Shown piece by piece: positions 33,701 through 48,700 of a DNA stretch of 64,000 nt. The notes beneath the pieces were generated by a model. It worked only from the letters and a program-made list of their open reading frames with translations, had not been told where the DNA came from and did not search any database. Position 1 is the stretch's first letter. Every line of letters begins with the position of its first letter. Source of the stretch: Castor canadensis (lineage: Eukaryota; Chordata; Mammalia; Rodentia; Castoridae); contig NC_133392.1 in assembly GCF_047511655.1 (NCBI RefSeq), positions 89,273,042 through 89,337,041 of the forward strand. The letters are read 5' to 3'. A program made the translations under genes and the position numbers.

Positions 33701-36700
33701 AGAATTATAAAATGACTGAAGAAATTACATCACAAAAGGTACTGACAGAAACTTGCAATAATTCAGAAGCGTATCAAATTGCACACCAATCTCAAACAGA
33801 GGATTCAGTTCCCAGAATAAACCAAACTCTGGATAAAGGCTTTTATGCACCACTCATCCATCCAGACCAGGGAGAAGAGACTGGCCAGCACTGTTTCCTG
33901 CTTTTGTCCAGTCAGACCTGGCATCTGATGTGCCAGTGATGAGTCCTCCTTCTGTGGGCCTCAGTTCTCAGAATTCTGTTTGTGCTTTGTTCCAGCTTTT
34001 GAGAAATACACTTGTTCCTCTTGCTTTCCCTGCCAGGGACCTGGATTCTACCACCTTATTCTACGTGGCTGATTTGTCTCACCCTCTCTGGCCAGATTTC
34101 CATCCTTTGTTCCTTTGTTCCTTCGTTCCTTCCCTCCTTCCTTCCGTCCCTCTCTCCCTCCCTCCTTTCTTCTTTCCTTCCTTCCTCCCTCCCTCCTTCC
34201 CTTCTTCCTTCCCATCTTCCCTTCTTCCTTCCCTCGTTCCCTCCCTTCCTCCTTGCTTCCTTCTTTACCTCCCTTCTACCCCTTCTCTTTTTGTAGTACT
34301 GGGGTTTGAACTCAGGGCCTCATGCTTGCTAGACTGGTGCTCTACCACTTGAATGGCTCCACCAGCTCCAGATGTTCTTGATGATACCTGCCCTAAAAAG
34401 AATTGCCCAGAATTCTTGATTCTGTCTCAGCCTTTTAAATGAGACCTTGCTAACTGGGGATAGGTATTGACTGTCTAGATGGCAGATGAAAATGATGACA
34501 ATAAATATTTATTGGAAACTTACCATGTGCAAGCCTCTTACTAAGCACTTTGTAGGTTTTACTTGATGGTCCTGCTGTTCCTTCACCATCCTTCTCAACT
34601 CTTTTTGTGCCTGTCTTACTGTCCTACCTCAGGACCCATACCAATCCTGAGTTAAGAAAACATCCACTTATTCCTAAAAGCCTGTGAATTACCTGCTCCA
34701 TTATCCAAAAGTTCCAAAACTTGTGTGATTCCACTGTTTGATTCAATGATAGCTGTCACACTGGCTCCAATGATAGGTATATAGCCCTGTAGAACTTCTG
34801 CATAGACAATCATTGGGTTGGGGAAGCTGTTGGCGTTTTTATTCATTTTAGCATTCACTGTGATTGGAGGCACAGAAGAATTTGCTGCCCGAGAAGTCAC
34901 TGTCATAGTTAGTGTTTCTGAGTTTGCTTTGGCCTGAAGATGGTAAGTCCAACTGCCCACCTGAAATTGTCGATGGAAATATATAGTAAGTATCCAGAGT
35001 CAAACTATCCTTGTTTCCATTATGCAATTGTAAAATTGCAAAAGAGTGGTGAAAAAAACAGGCTTTGAGGGTTTTCAGGTTTTAAAAGTTGTAAACTGAG
35101 GCAGTTCAGGCAAGTCACCCAAGAGTGCTATGCATGGTATCTATACTTTGTGACATCTTGGCTATAAAAATTGCCTCAATCTTGGCCTTTTCGCTAGCTT
35201 CAGAGTCACGGATTCTATGATCCTGGTAGCATTAGGAAGGAAGGGCTCTGTAGCTGTCTCTACACCAAGTTACACATATTCTTCCTACACTTCATCCTTA
35301 CGGTTCTTAGACTCCCTTGTCTTCCTTCTTTCATCCTTCCTCTTCTCTGCCATTGTAATTATTAGGATCACACAGGCCAGAAAAGTGCACAGTATTTTAT
35401 CTTAATTTCCAAGATGACATAATCTTCGACATATTTATGACATGAAACAATTGATTTTCAACTAAAAATTTTTTCAGAGGCATTCAAACAACTGATTGCT
35501 TACCTGTGCAGTTCCTGGAATAGTAAGATAGGCCATTTTGGAAGCAGTGTCCACTATGAAATTTGTGACTGGTGTTCCACTGGGATTCCAGAGAGAAATT
35601 TTGGGAGGCTGTTTGCTCCATGTGACTTGAAAGAATGTGTCCTTTCCCACGGTGCTGTCAATGATTACAGTGTCATTCATCCAGGAATCACTGTTCAGTG
35701 TTGATCCCTTACTTTCCAGCTGTTTAAATATATTTAAAAATTAATGACTGCAGAAGAGAATAATCTTATTCTTTTTTCTTTTAAAGATAACTCTTAAATT
35801 TTGGTCTGAAATAAGCTTACATATGGCATACCACCTTATACTGTAATATTTCTGAAAGTTTATTGGGCTGTGACTAGAGTATTTAAGTAGAGACAGAGTC
35901 AAGGCCTCAGAGCTAAAATAAAGACTAATAAGTAACTGAGACAAGCACTCATGGATATTTTCCTAATGTGGAATCCTGAAATAATTTTTCACACATGATA
36001 GAGGGAGAACCACCAGACAGAAAATACATTCAACAAGAGAACATACTGATATGTGAAGAATGAAATCTTGAGAAGAGAGAAAGTAAAAGATGAGACTTTC
36101 TAAGAGGAGCTTTAAAGAAGTTATTCAAGTCTTTGCTGATAGCTCTTAGTCTTGAAGAGTCAACTTTTTTTTTTAGTTACAAAAATTGTATATATTTATA
36201 TGTAGAGCATGATGTTTTGAAATATGCATACATTATGGGAGGGCTAAATCAAGCTAATTAGCATAATCTTACACACTTATCCTTTGTTTTTTGTGGTAAG
36301 ATCAATTAAATCTACTACCTTGGCTATTTTTAAGACTACAATGCATGTTACTTAACTATAGTCAACAGGTTTGTGTAATAGTTCTCTTGAACTTATTTCT
36401 CCTATGTGAAACTTTGTATCCTTTACCTAATATCTTTCCAAATTTTACACTCCACCAGCTACTTGTAATAATCATTTTCTTTTTTGCTTCTATTAGTTCA
36501 ACTTTTTTGGATTCCCCATGTGACATCATGCACACTTGTGTTTCTTTGCTTTGTTTATTTCACCTAACATGAAGTCCCAGGAGATCCAAATTTACCTCTC
36601 ACCAGAAGATTCCTAGAGGGCACCACTTCAGGAACAATAGGAAATTCTATTTCTACTCCAACTCAGTGCTTAATCAAAAACTCAGTTATCAGAATCCACT

Positions 36701-39700
36701 GAATTCTGCTTTGAAACATCATTGTTATGACAAAAATCTTAGTCCCCTGTCAAGTACATGTCTTTGAGTGGACATGAGTTAAATCTGAATGTAAATGCCA
36801 TTTTGACTCCTTATCAGGAAAGGCTAAGAAAATAAGATGGTTTTGGTAGTATTAGAGGAAAATAAATGTGGGATACAGAACAGTCACAATGAAACCTCCT
36901 GTACCTCTGTTATAAACCAATAAAAATGTTAAAAAATGGACAAAGTTATTTTTGGTGGAAAATTTGATATTATTTAGTTTTCAGTTATCCCTTGACTACA
37001 CTCTATGGAAATAAGAAAAAAAACCTGATATTTTACCACTTATTTTATTCTTATTTAACCACATAATTTGGTTGTATCAAACGAATAATTTATATTTTAG
37101 TTTAAATTTTAATTTTAATTAAAAATTCACTTTGAAGAAAATAGAGAACTCAATTTTATGTTGGGGGGTGGTACTGGGGTTTGAACTCAAGGTCTCCTGC
37201 CTATGCTCTACCACTTGAAGCACTCCCTCAGCAAAAACTACCAAATTCTTTTTCTTACTTATGGTCAATGCAAGCAAAGCTCCTAGGTGTGGGAACTCTG
37301 ACCTGAAGTGCCTTCTGGGTGGGATTGGCATTTTCTGATGTAAGGGACCCAAAAGCATCAATGAGGCCATTGTTTTCAGCTGTATCTGTAGCATACAAAT
37401 GTTTTCCTCCTAAAATTAAGCACATTAGTTAGGTTGCTTTTTAATAAGTACTCATCACATGTTAATCATTAAAAAGTTAACAGTTTAAGCAAAATAAAAG
37501 TTTTAGTTTGTATTATCCAGCTAGACCAGTATTAGAGTGCTGTAAATATCAACTATATAATGCTAATTTAAAGTATCGTAAGTATAAGATATAAGCTACA
37601 TTTATTACAGATACCTCACCTAGGTGAAATACATCAAATATTCACAGACCATAAAAGAAGACATTGCTGAACAGGAAATTACTTCAAAGCAGATTATGGT
37701 ATACAAGAAATTACCAGTTAAGCCATAAAATGAGTCCAGGGCCAAGATAAAAGGACCCATGTGGAGATAGCCGCCCATTTCCACCTTTCCTTTGTCTCCT
37801 GCAAACAGATTTCCTGCTATGGATCCTCTGGTGCCCATTCCCACCTTTCTTTGTCTCCCTCTGTAAGCAGATTTTCATAAACAGTCCCCCCTGCTGCTCC
37901 TACCTAAACAATCCCAGGTCCCTAACCTCAGTGTGAGCCCACCTATTAGTAACCAGCATGTTCCCTCTAACCTGATCCCCTGCACTGCCCTTTAAGAATC
38001 CTGTGATTTCACTGCTGGGGGCCCAGAATTTTGAGTATGTGCTCATGTGGGACCATAGGCTTCAAAGAAAATAAAAACATGAGTTCTCCTACTTCTCTGA
38101 GTGTCTCTTGGACACAATACCTGGATACAATTCCAGGTATTTAGACTCACAGATGTTACAGACCCTTTCCATTTTTATTTAACAAATAGTTCTAACAAAG
38201 TTGGCTTTCAGGTTTTTCCAGACAAAGTGGATCAGAAACACAAAATGAAAAAGACAAAAGGGGTGCTGTATCCCCAGGTGTCCTGACAGTAGCTGGCACT
38301 GAGAGGATAGAAGAATTGTAAAATAGGGGGGACTAGCCCCAAAAGGTACATCTTAGGCAGAAATAAGTTTTATAATGGCCATGAAAGCACTTTGAAATGA
38401 TAGGCGTTGAAGGGCGGACTGCAGGAGTTCCCAAAAGGTGATAATTAGTAAGGAAGACACTTCTTCTTCCCCAGAAACATCTGTTTGCACCAGAGAGACA
38501 TCTCCACCTCAGGCAATTAAAAAAAAGGCTATAAAACCCATTTTCCAATCTGACCCATGGGATCACTGGTTTCCAGGCATCACTGCATGCCCCATGCAGC
38601 CTTTCTCTTCTCTTCTCTGCAAATAAAATCTTTCTGACCTCTGCTGCTTGAATATGCCTTTGCTTTCTATTTCAGAGTGGACCAAGAACCCCAACACCTG
38701 AAAATTCCTGCATATCAGAGTTTATACAACCAAGCATTAAAAAACAAGTATATATGTGGTACCATAAAAGCCAGTTGGATAAAATTCTTAATACCCATGA
38801 TGTAAATTGTGTATCCTTTACTATGTGTAAGAAGGCATTAGAAATATGGAACCCATTTTCATCACTTCTGTGTGCCTCAAATAACAGCCACTATGGTTAG
38901 TGATGATCTAAAACTTCACTGTTTCTTTTCAACCTGAGCTCACGTTCTCCCACCTCACAGCCCATGTGTGGTAGATAGTGCTGATCTCAGGGGACACCAT
39001 TCCCTCATGTGTTTGTATTGTCACTGCCACATGCTTTTTCATTTATCATTTTTTTGATTATGCCTTGGTCATCTTTCCTCATCTCCTTTTTTTCCTAGAA
39101 AACTCAGCACCCTTTTTTGAGAGACTAAGGCATTTAGTCTCTCACGCTTTCTTTCCCTTATGCTATACAACCCTGTGGGAATTGGTGGCTCCCTCTGCTC
39201 ACATAGAACTTTATTTTTTATTATTCCAGTAATGCAGGAATGTCATCTGGTTCTATTTTATTTATTCCTCCAGACCACTGCACTTTGAACACCATGAGAA
39301 AAGAGATTGGGGCAGGTTTGACTCTGGTCTCCAAATCCTGGCAGAGTACCTGCAGAGCAGGAGCTCAAGAGAAGTTGTTGAGTTGTGAAGGTCTACATTT
39401 ACATATTGTAATTAAAGGTGTAGAATATATAGGTCATGCTTTACCTGTTATATCGCTCATCTGTATTACTGCTATAGCAGCATCTGGTCCCAAAGCAAGA
39501 AGATGAAGGATGACCCCACTTTGCTTCACAGTCTCAACACAACTACCTGCAGTGCTGTCCTCCCCATCAGTCAGCAGCACTATTTCAGACCCGTCTAATT
39601 GGGAATTTTTCTTTTTAATTACCTGCAAACATAATTCAGAGAACAATTACCATACTAGTTCAAATGTAATCGTAGGAAATTAGAAATAATTATAGAGGAA

Positions 39701-42700
39701 ATAGACAGAAGTATGTATGATAGAAGAGATAGTCTCTGTTTTAAAATCACAGAATGTGAAATTAATAATCCCTGGGAATTTAATGTAATTGTTTCTGCTT
39801 CTTGGTTAAAGAGAATATTTATTCAAATGAAATTAGATGGGGACAGGGCTTTGGAAAACCCTAAAACTAAATGACAATGACATCTTAGTCTGGAATACTA
39901 AGGTCAGTCATATACTTAAAATGAAATTAAATTCTTTTTCTAGGACTATGCTCTAACCAGCCTGCAGTGCATAGAGTCTGTTGAACATACAGTCAGATGC
40001 ATTAAGAATCCACCTCAACATAAAAAGTAACTGATTCCAAATTAGAAAAAACCCAGTATGCTTATAAATGAAAGGTAGTTTATATTCTAAGCATGTTTAT
40101 GTCAGAGATTTCATTATAATATTTTAAATTTACTTTTAACAGAATGAGCACAGAACCAAGCACATTAGTGATGCTCAAAGACTACATGAATAATATTTAT
40201 TGAGTACTATTTGTAATTTGAATCATTTTCCTATGAAACCCAACATTTGAAACTTAGAGTTCTGAATCTAACTACCTGCAATAGCAGATAAAGACAAATT
40301 GGCCCCATATAACGACTATGTTTCATTTTCTACAACAGTTTTAATTGTAGTGGGTTCTTTGAATACTATTTTGGGAAACTGAGTCCAGGCCAGAAGGAAA
40401 AGAAAGGCCATACTATCAGTGGCTTTGGGCATGGGAGTGAAGATTTGTGTAGATGTACAAATAGTTGGATGCAAATAGCTACCTATTATTTATAAACATA
40501 AATATGGAGTAATATATGTTCTGACATGCATTGAAAGCAAATAAAAATAGTGAAAGTCTCCTATACATTTATGGCATTTATACAACATCCCATATGCTCC
40601 TTCTACACAATTGAGTCCAAAACAAAGATCCTAAGATGGCATAGAGTGCTCTTTCCCTTACCTCTCCAAGTTAAGTTTATTCACTGACACCTTAACAATG
40701 GGTCAGTGACTGAGCTGTGGATTCAGTAGGAGCTACGTGGTTCCTGTATTCATGGGAAGAATTGAATTCAATTGAACAATATTTACTGAGCAGGACTGAG
40801 ATGTAGAGATGAGCAGCAAAGACACAACTAACATGTAGGTAGAAAAGTATAAAGATGAAAAGAAATAATGTTATAGGTCAACCATTTACTGAATGTTTGT
40901 TATATATTATATATCATGTATATAAGGTTATATATGAATTGTGTGAATGTTTTATATATGATGTAATTTAACCCAAATATAAGCCCCCAAATTATAACCC
41001 TATCTTGCTCACTACAGGAGCAACCAGCATCAGTTTCCTAAAACATAAGTTGATTATCAGACTGATTCTTAAAGCCCTTCACTAGTTTTCTGTTGTACTT
41101 AAAGCAAAATTACAAACCTCTTGTATTTGTTTTGAAGCTTTGAATGATTCAACCACTGTCTATTTCTCCAAGGACATTTTACATTCTGATTGTCAATCTC
41201 CAGAGCCACCAGCTCCTACCATTTCTTAGAGTCATTCAGTTCTTTTTCACCTCTGTCCTAAGAACTTTGTGTTCCCCGTTCTATAGGAACCACTGGTTCT
41301 TTCTCATCCTTCAGATCTTAGTTGTTGTCTTTTAGAGAAGGCCTCATGGCTCTCTACCTAAAGCAGTTCTCCATCTTTCTCATTCTCCTTATCAGATCAC
41401 CCTGCTGCATTACTTCACAACACAGTGTCTGTAATATGTAGGTACTATTTTTTATTCATGTATGTAGTATGTTCTTCACTGATGGTAGCATGCACCACAG
41501 AGTGAAGAAGTTTTGTTTGGCACATAACAAGCAGAAAGTAAATAAATGTTGAATAAATGAAAACATGAACAACCTTATGTGCTAGTCTTCATTATTATCC
41601 CATTACCCATGAGGTAATGAAGGACAAGAGAGGTCAAGAATCATGCTTAGGGTCACAAAACAAATAAGCGACAATTGTGATTTTAACACAGACCTACATG
41701 TTACAAACTGGTTACAATCCGTGCAATTCATAAAAGAGAGAGATTCATTAGAGTTGGGGGGAGGTAGAGAAAGCTAAACAAAGGGGAGAGGAATTTGAAG
41801 AAATGGTTAAATTTTAGCATGTAAGGATGGGAAGTAAAATATGTTACACAGAAGAATTACAGGTGTAAAAGTACAGGGTCACCCAGCAGGCTTAGAGAAC
41901 AATGTGGGCAGTAAATTGCTTGGAGCATAGAGCATCAGGAAGGAAAAACTGAGAAAAAGTCTAGAAATACAGATAAGATACAACTTAAGGCTTAGGAAAC
42001 TTTTGAGTAACATTAGACTGGGAAAATCAGACAATATTATAGACTGTGAATGGAAAAGAGGATTTCTAAGCAAGAAAGTGACATAATTGATATTATTATG
42101 CATCAAGATGAATGTTTGGACAAAATTCACTGTTTAATACAGAAATTATTGTTCTAAGTATGTGACTCTAACACTTCACTTAATCCTTATGATAATCCTG
42201 TGGTATTCTTTCCAATTTCCTGCACTTTATAAAGTGTAGAGAATCCTAAGGGACTGAAAAGTTCAGTAAGTTCGCAGAGCTAGAAAGTAGCAGAGCTGCT
42301 ACTGTGATGTCAAAGTTCACATTCTCGCTCACGAGGCTTGCACCTGTGCTCCATTGAAGTTCATACCTACAGGTCAGTTTGCCTTGTCTGAATGTCACCT
42401 AAGCTGAAAGGAGAACTGGCCCAAAGGGGATCACACTGTGTAACTTGCTTCACTGCCTCAACAGTTGATGGCTTTTGTATCCAACCATGCTTATTATAGC
42501 ACCAGCCATTGTACAGTTACAAAAGATTAAGGTCCCTGACTTCCTTATAATCTTGTAGCATTTTTATGCTTATTTATTCCCTCACAGTTTCCTCATTGTT
42601 ACACTGATCTACTCAAAATCAAGTGAACTTTTTCTATGTGCTGTGTCCTGTGTCCCTTAGTTTTAATTATTTTAAATTATGTAGCAAGAATGCACAACAG

Positions 42701-45700
42701 CACTTCACATTAAAATGTCCTGAAAACAAAAAAAAATTTGCAGCGTGATTTTCACCTGAAATGCAGCTTGAATTCCTTTACAGATGGAAGTTCCTCCACT
42801 AGCTACTGAAGGTAATCTTTCCAGCAGCGTGTTTCGTTCAGTGTTGCCTTTTATTTGGATTAGTTCACTTTTAATACTGGCAGTACTATCAAAGTGAACC
42901 ATCCCTACCCAGGATCCATTTTCAACAGTCTGCAACAGGAAATATTTTGCTGCTTGATTCATTCGGTTGAGGCGGTCACTAAGCTGAATAAAAAAGGATG
43001 AGAAAATAACCAGGTGATTTTCAACTGGAAGATAACAGCAGAGCACACAAATGAGCACATAAAATGTATTGGTAGGAATTTTCTATGAATGTTAACTGTG
43101 TTATTGAAGAAAGTGACTATCATTTTTTTCAATTGAGGCAACTGAAAAATACGGTTATGTTTATTATGGGGTACATACAATTTAGTAAGCAACTCATGCT
43201 TTTTACCTAGAGCTCATTCCTGGCGCCAGTTAGAGGTGGAAGTTAGAGTAGAGGTTGAGTTGAGTTAGGGGTGATGATTCACATCTTAGAGAATCTCTAA
43301 TTACTCCTGAGATCCTTTGTGCCTGTTGTCCTAAGATGAAATCACACCTCAGAGCTCACAAATCAACCAAACTATCTTGAACTTCAACCAGATCTGAAAT
43401 TGCCCAATTTACTGGGGAATAGACAGGTGACTAGTGAAACTTACATGAATGAAGCTAAATTCTGAGAAATCCAGCTCCACTCCCTATTGACCCATTTCCT
43501 CTTCTTCTCCTAACCTTTCCCCATCCCTTCTCCACCAGTGAGTTAACTGGAACTGACTCTTAGGCAACCTATCAGGACTCATATCCGTCTTCCTAGATGA
43601 TTGCCCAGGACATATGTGTACCTCTTCATGTCTTTGCCTTCTCCAGTCCCTCATCAGCACACTCATGAGTGGTACCTACCCAGAACCCCAAATTTCTTCT
43701 GAATTCCTAAACCCTCTCATAATGAAACACTTGTATGTCCCCATATCCGAGAACTCTTCACTATTTTGCCTTGCCTTTATACTGGATCTACCAGCACCCT
43801 GTGGAGGGCAGGCTGCCCATCTCTCAATCGGGAACATTTCCTCAACCTTTGTGTGGGTTGTGGTCCAGCACTTTGTTGTCCTCTGTGAAGTCCTGTGTTC
43901 TTGTGGTGCATTTCATTGATCTGCATCATTCTCTGCCCTTCTCAATAACCACCTTCCCCTCATCTGCTGAATGTTTTATTCCTGGTGTTCAGCATGGTCT
44001 GTTCCACCTCAAATGTGCCATCCTTCCAGGCTCTTTCTCACATTGCACGTGTTTGTTTGTAGTTTGTTTATTTCAACAGGTATTTATTGGTCATCCCTAT
44101 GTGATGAATCTGTTCTAAGCCATAGCAATATAAAGATGCATCCGACAATGTTCCAGTTCCTGTGGCAGTCCCAGTATAGTGGGGACAGTTGTGCAGTTTC
44201 AACAAAATATATAGTAATAGTGTATCCACAGGGCAGTGCTGGGAATCATCAGAATTGCCTACAGCACCCTAAATGACCAGCCCATTTCTCCTGGAGGAAG
44301 TGTCTCTCCTAAATTTTGGAGACAAATATCCATTAACCAGACAGAGGGGAGGGAGAGAACACATTCTCTACTGAACTCTGAACTTCTGTTTTTGTTTCTT
44401 TCTTTCTTTTTTGAGACAGGGTCTTGGTAGCCCAAGCTGGCATGGAGCATGCAGTCCTCCTGCTGGGATAACAAGTGTACACCATGCCTGACTATGACCT
44501 TCTCAAGGACATGAATCTGTTCTCTGAGTCTAATACGATGCCTGCCATTCACAGAATGACAAGAGAAGGACTGAATGGCTGCATCTACTCATATATTCTT
44601 TATGGTGATGCTTTTTTTGTTTGTGTCATTGAGCATAAAAGGGGACACCTGTACAGTTGATATAAGTAAAAGAAAGCAATGTTAGGAATTGTGCTAATCT
44701 AGTAATCCACTCTATCCTCCTGTCTCATAAGCATTTTCAGTAAAAGGGTTAAAAGCAGTTTCATATTCTAATCTCTAGTTTTGATCTTCCCACTAAACAA
44801 CCTCAGAGGTCTCCTTGGTCAACCATCCATGTTTTGGAAAAAGTAAAAAGACATTCTTAAGTTAGATCTTCTTAACTCTACTGACATATTTCTTTCGTTC
44901 TTTCTCCACAATATTTTTTTGCAGAATATTGATGTCACAATCACAGGAAGTGATGGTACTTTATGCCACCATGCTAGCAGGAACAAGCCAGGTACAGGTA
45001 GAGGTTAGTGTGTGTTCTAGCATCTGATTACCCCCGTTGCTAGGTCCAGGAAAAAATGGTCCCATGTACTTACAGACATGCTTCCAGATTTATCAAGAAC
45101 CAAGCACACAATTCTTTCTCTGGGCCTCAGCAATGAGAAGACAGGTGGAGGAGGCGATGTTTCCATAGGTGGGGAATTTTTAAAATCCTCAGAATTGCTG
45201 ATTACCTCCCATGTACTTCTGTGACCACACTTTATGTTTTGTAGACTTGGAGCTTCTGGGATATGGTTTTTTTTGTTACAGAATTCAATGACCTGAAAGG
45301 TAAACAAAATGAAAAATAATATTACTGTACTATGCATTAAAAATCCTAACTTCAAGGGATAAGGGCAAAATAGTTTCTGCTGGGTATCGAGGGGATGGGG
45401 GGAAGAGGGAGGGGGTTGGGGGGTTAAGGGGGGGGAGGGGGAAGAAATTACCCAAACCTTGTATGCACATATGAATAATAAAAAAAAATCCTAACATCAA
45501 ACCTGATAAAATTAAAATGTTCTGAAAATATGCTTTTATTGAATAAAATGTAACGACAATCAATATTTTAAGTTAAGTCGATTTGCTGTAAGAGTACCGA
45601 TAATAGTAGATAACACTAGTTGAGTGTTTACATGTGTGAAACATTGTTCATAGGACAATCTATTAATATATTGAATCTGCATGTCACTTAGGTATTTTAG

Positions 45701-48700
45701 ATCAGCTATGTCAGGGCTGGGGATGTATTCTAGCGAATAGATTGCTTGCCTACCATATGCAAAGCTCTGGATTCAGTCCCTAGCGCTGTAATAATAATAA
45801 TAGAAATAGTAATAATAAAATTTAAAAATGAATAAAATCAGCTATAACCTTTGATCATAAATTCTGGTAGCAATGATTGGCATACTTACCGAATCAATAC
45901 TTTGCATAAACATTACGGAAGCCTTTTCTGTTTGAACTTCATCAGGGAAGAATTGACAGTCTTTTTCATACAGTTTAGTGGTAGAATTAATTCTGCATTT
46001 TCTAAATACACAGCTGCCTCCTTGGCATGTGTAAACTCTATTTAGACCAGAGATACCTGAGGAACACCTGAAAATAGGTGACAGTCTTTGAGTCAACAAC
46101 TTAGTTATTACCACTTTTAAAACATCTTAACTGGTTCTTTTCATGATGATCTTTGTGTCAAGATGCCCTTGTGTGTACCATGTACTTTCTATGCTGACAG
46201 CAAAGGTTGAGAGTTCTAATCCAAGTATTACCTTTTTTTTCCCCATGAAATTATAGTGGGAAAATTTAAATGTGACCCTAAGATATACATAATGGCTGAA
46301 TTCTCTGCTGGGATTGAAGCTGCTGGTTTCTTGCTTGGCCTTCTCTCCTGCTGGTTTTGTGGTGGAAACTGCAGTGCAGGCACACCTGGATGAGGGAACT
46401 TGTGAAATCTTTTACTTTAAGTAGCTTGAGGTTCTGTGCAGATTTGTTTTCGAGGGGGAGATATACCCCAAAGAGTGGGTCATGGCAGCTACATGTGTTT
46501 TGAAAATTTGAGGACCATTTTTATCGAAAGGAAAATGCCACTGGGAACCAAGAATGAGGAGCTGTTGAGAAGGACAGTAGAATAAGGAGTGATGGTGGCA
46601 TTTTAGCTTTGGTCATGGGTGGCAGTGATTATAGAGCACAGGCTGAATGTGAATATATCTCATCTTTTCCAGTTCAAATTCAGGAAGCAATAACTGGATT
46701 TCATTGAGTAATGTAGGAAGTCTTTTAAATATATTTGTGCTCCTGTTGGCTGCAAACCTGGCAAACATAAGGATGCTATCTTTATGAACTATCTCAATGA
46801 ATATTCTGCAGAAGAAATGCCATTTATGACCTAAACTATTGTAATCCATGTAGCATTTTAAACATGCATCCCTGAAAACTGTGCAGTGGGCAGAGGAAGG
46901 GCCTTCATAGAAATCATGTACTTTTCAGTTTACCTTTCAATTTGTGACAACGTCTGTAGCCTCAGTAGGTCCTGTAACATTGATGAGGTTGCCTCCACCC
47001 AATTTTAGGCAAGTGTTCTATCACTTGAGCTACACCCCAACTTTAATAATGGCACCCAATTTTAAATGAATTCCCCCCAACAATTTTGCTCTCTTTACCT
47101 CAGAATCAAGAGGATCCTCTATTAACAGCTGTGATGCTAGGTTGATTTTTTAAATAACATTTAAAATCTCTGAGAAGTTCCTAGTTGACTTGTTAAAGCT
47201 GCTTGATATCCTATTTAGCTCATGTTAGCAGTATATAACCATTTTTGTTCATTTTCATGGAATATGGAAGATTTTATGGTCTTCCACCTATAGTAAATCC
47301 ATCTACATAGTGTACAATTTTAGTCCAAATGAGTTCTGGCACCCATGGCAGAGAGGTATAATATATCAAATTGCCCACCAAATGTTAAATATTAAATTTA
47401 TGTGTAGTTTAAATAGGCAACCAGCTGCTTTAAGATCAATTTTCTAAAAACTTAAAAGCAGTTTTGTGATATAGCATCTGTTGTTTTCACTGGCACAAAT
47501 TGCACAATTATCATTTGAAAGAAGTCAAAGCAAGGAAAATAAGACCAGTTAAAACCCAAGGTAACCTAGGAGAGACAGATAGTCATGCCTTGTTGCTTCA
47601 ATTTTCTTTGACTTAGTGCTGTAGAAAGGCTGGTCTTCATTGTACTCATCAAACACTCCCCAGCGGAGATGGGCCCACTCGTGCACAAGCAGTCTACCTG
47701 TGGGAAAACATTTTCAAAGATGGTCATAATTCAACTGACAAATTTCATATCTTAAAAATTTGAATGGCACACACCTGTAATCCCAGGATTTGGGAAGAAG
47801 AGGCTGGAGAGTCACAAGTTCCAGGCCAGCCTGGGCCTACATATCTCAAAAAGAAAATTTTTTAAATAAAGATATCTCTTCAATTATAAGGAATATTTAG
47901 ATTTTCCATAACTCTCAACATTTATAGTTTTATTTCTGAAAAATAAAACTATAATATACAGTGTATTACCTTTTTATCCCACGTTATAAAAACATTTATG
48001 GAGTATATACAATGGTGAAAGTAGACTAGGATTTGGGTTTTGGTTCTGGGGGGAGGGGCAAAAAGTCTTACATATTGTGATGGTTTATGGCTTTTCAAAC
48101 ATGAACCCTATCAACAGTAATTCTGTTGTGTTAAAATACAAAGGTATGCAGTTAGGAATAATAAAACACATGTCCATAAATGCTCTTGAGGGGGTGATAA
48201 TGAAATAAAGATTGGGAAGCACTATTACAGACCATATAAAATTGTGTGGATGTGTAAAGGAAGTGATTCACTTCTGATACATGAAGGATTAATTATATGA
48301 AACAGGAAAAAAAATTGTGGCAGTGCTGAAGCTTGAGCTCAGGGCTTTGCATTTACCAGGTAGGTGCTTTTACCACTTGAGCCAACCCCCAACACATTTT
48401 GCTTTAGATATTTTCAGCGTAAGATCTCTCATTTATGCCTAGACCACACCCTTCTATTTAGAATTCAGGCATAGCTGGGATGACAGGCATGTGCCCCCAT
48501 TCCCCATTTTACTGGTTGAGACAGGGTCTCCCTTACTTTTTTCCAGGGCTGGCCTTGAACTGCAATCCTCCCCATCTCTACCTCCTGACCAGCTAGGATT
48601 ATAGATACATTCTATGTGCCCAACTGAAACAATAAATTTTAATTATATATTAACTACAATACCAGATATTAAGAAATATAAAGATGTGTAAGATATAGTC

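Noticed and set aside
33930-34352. Pro/Ser/Leu-rich frames
   Set aside because: Artefacts of the CTTCC tract and an ID-like SINE.
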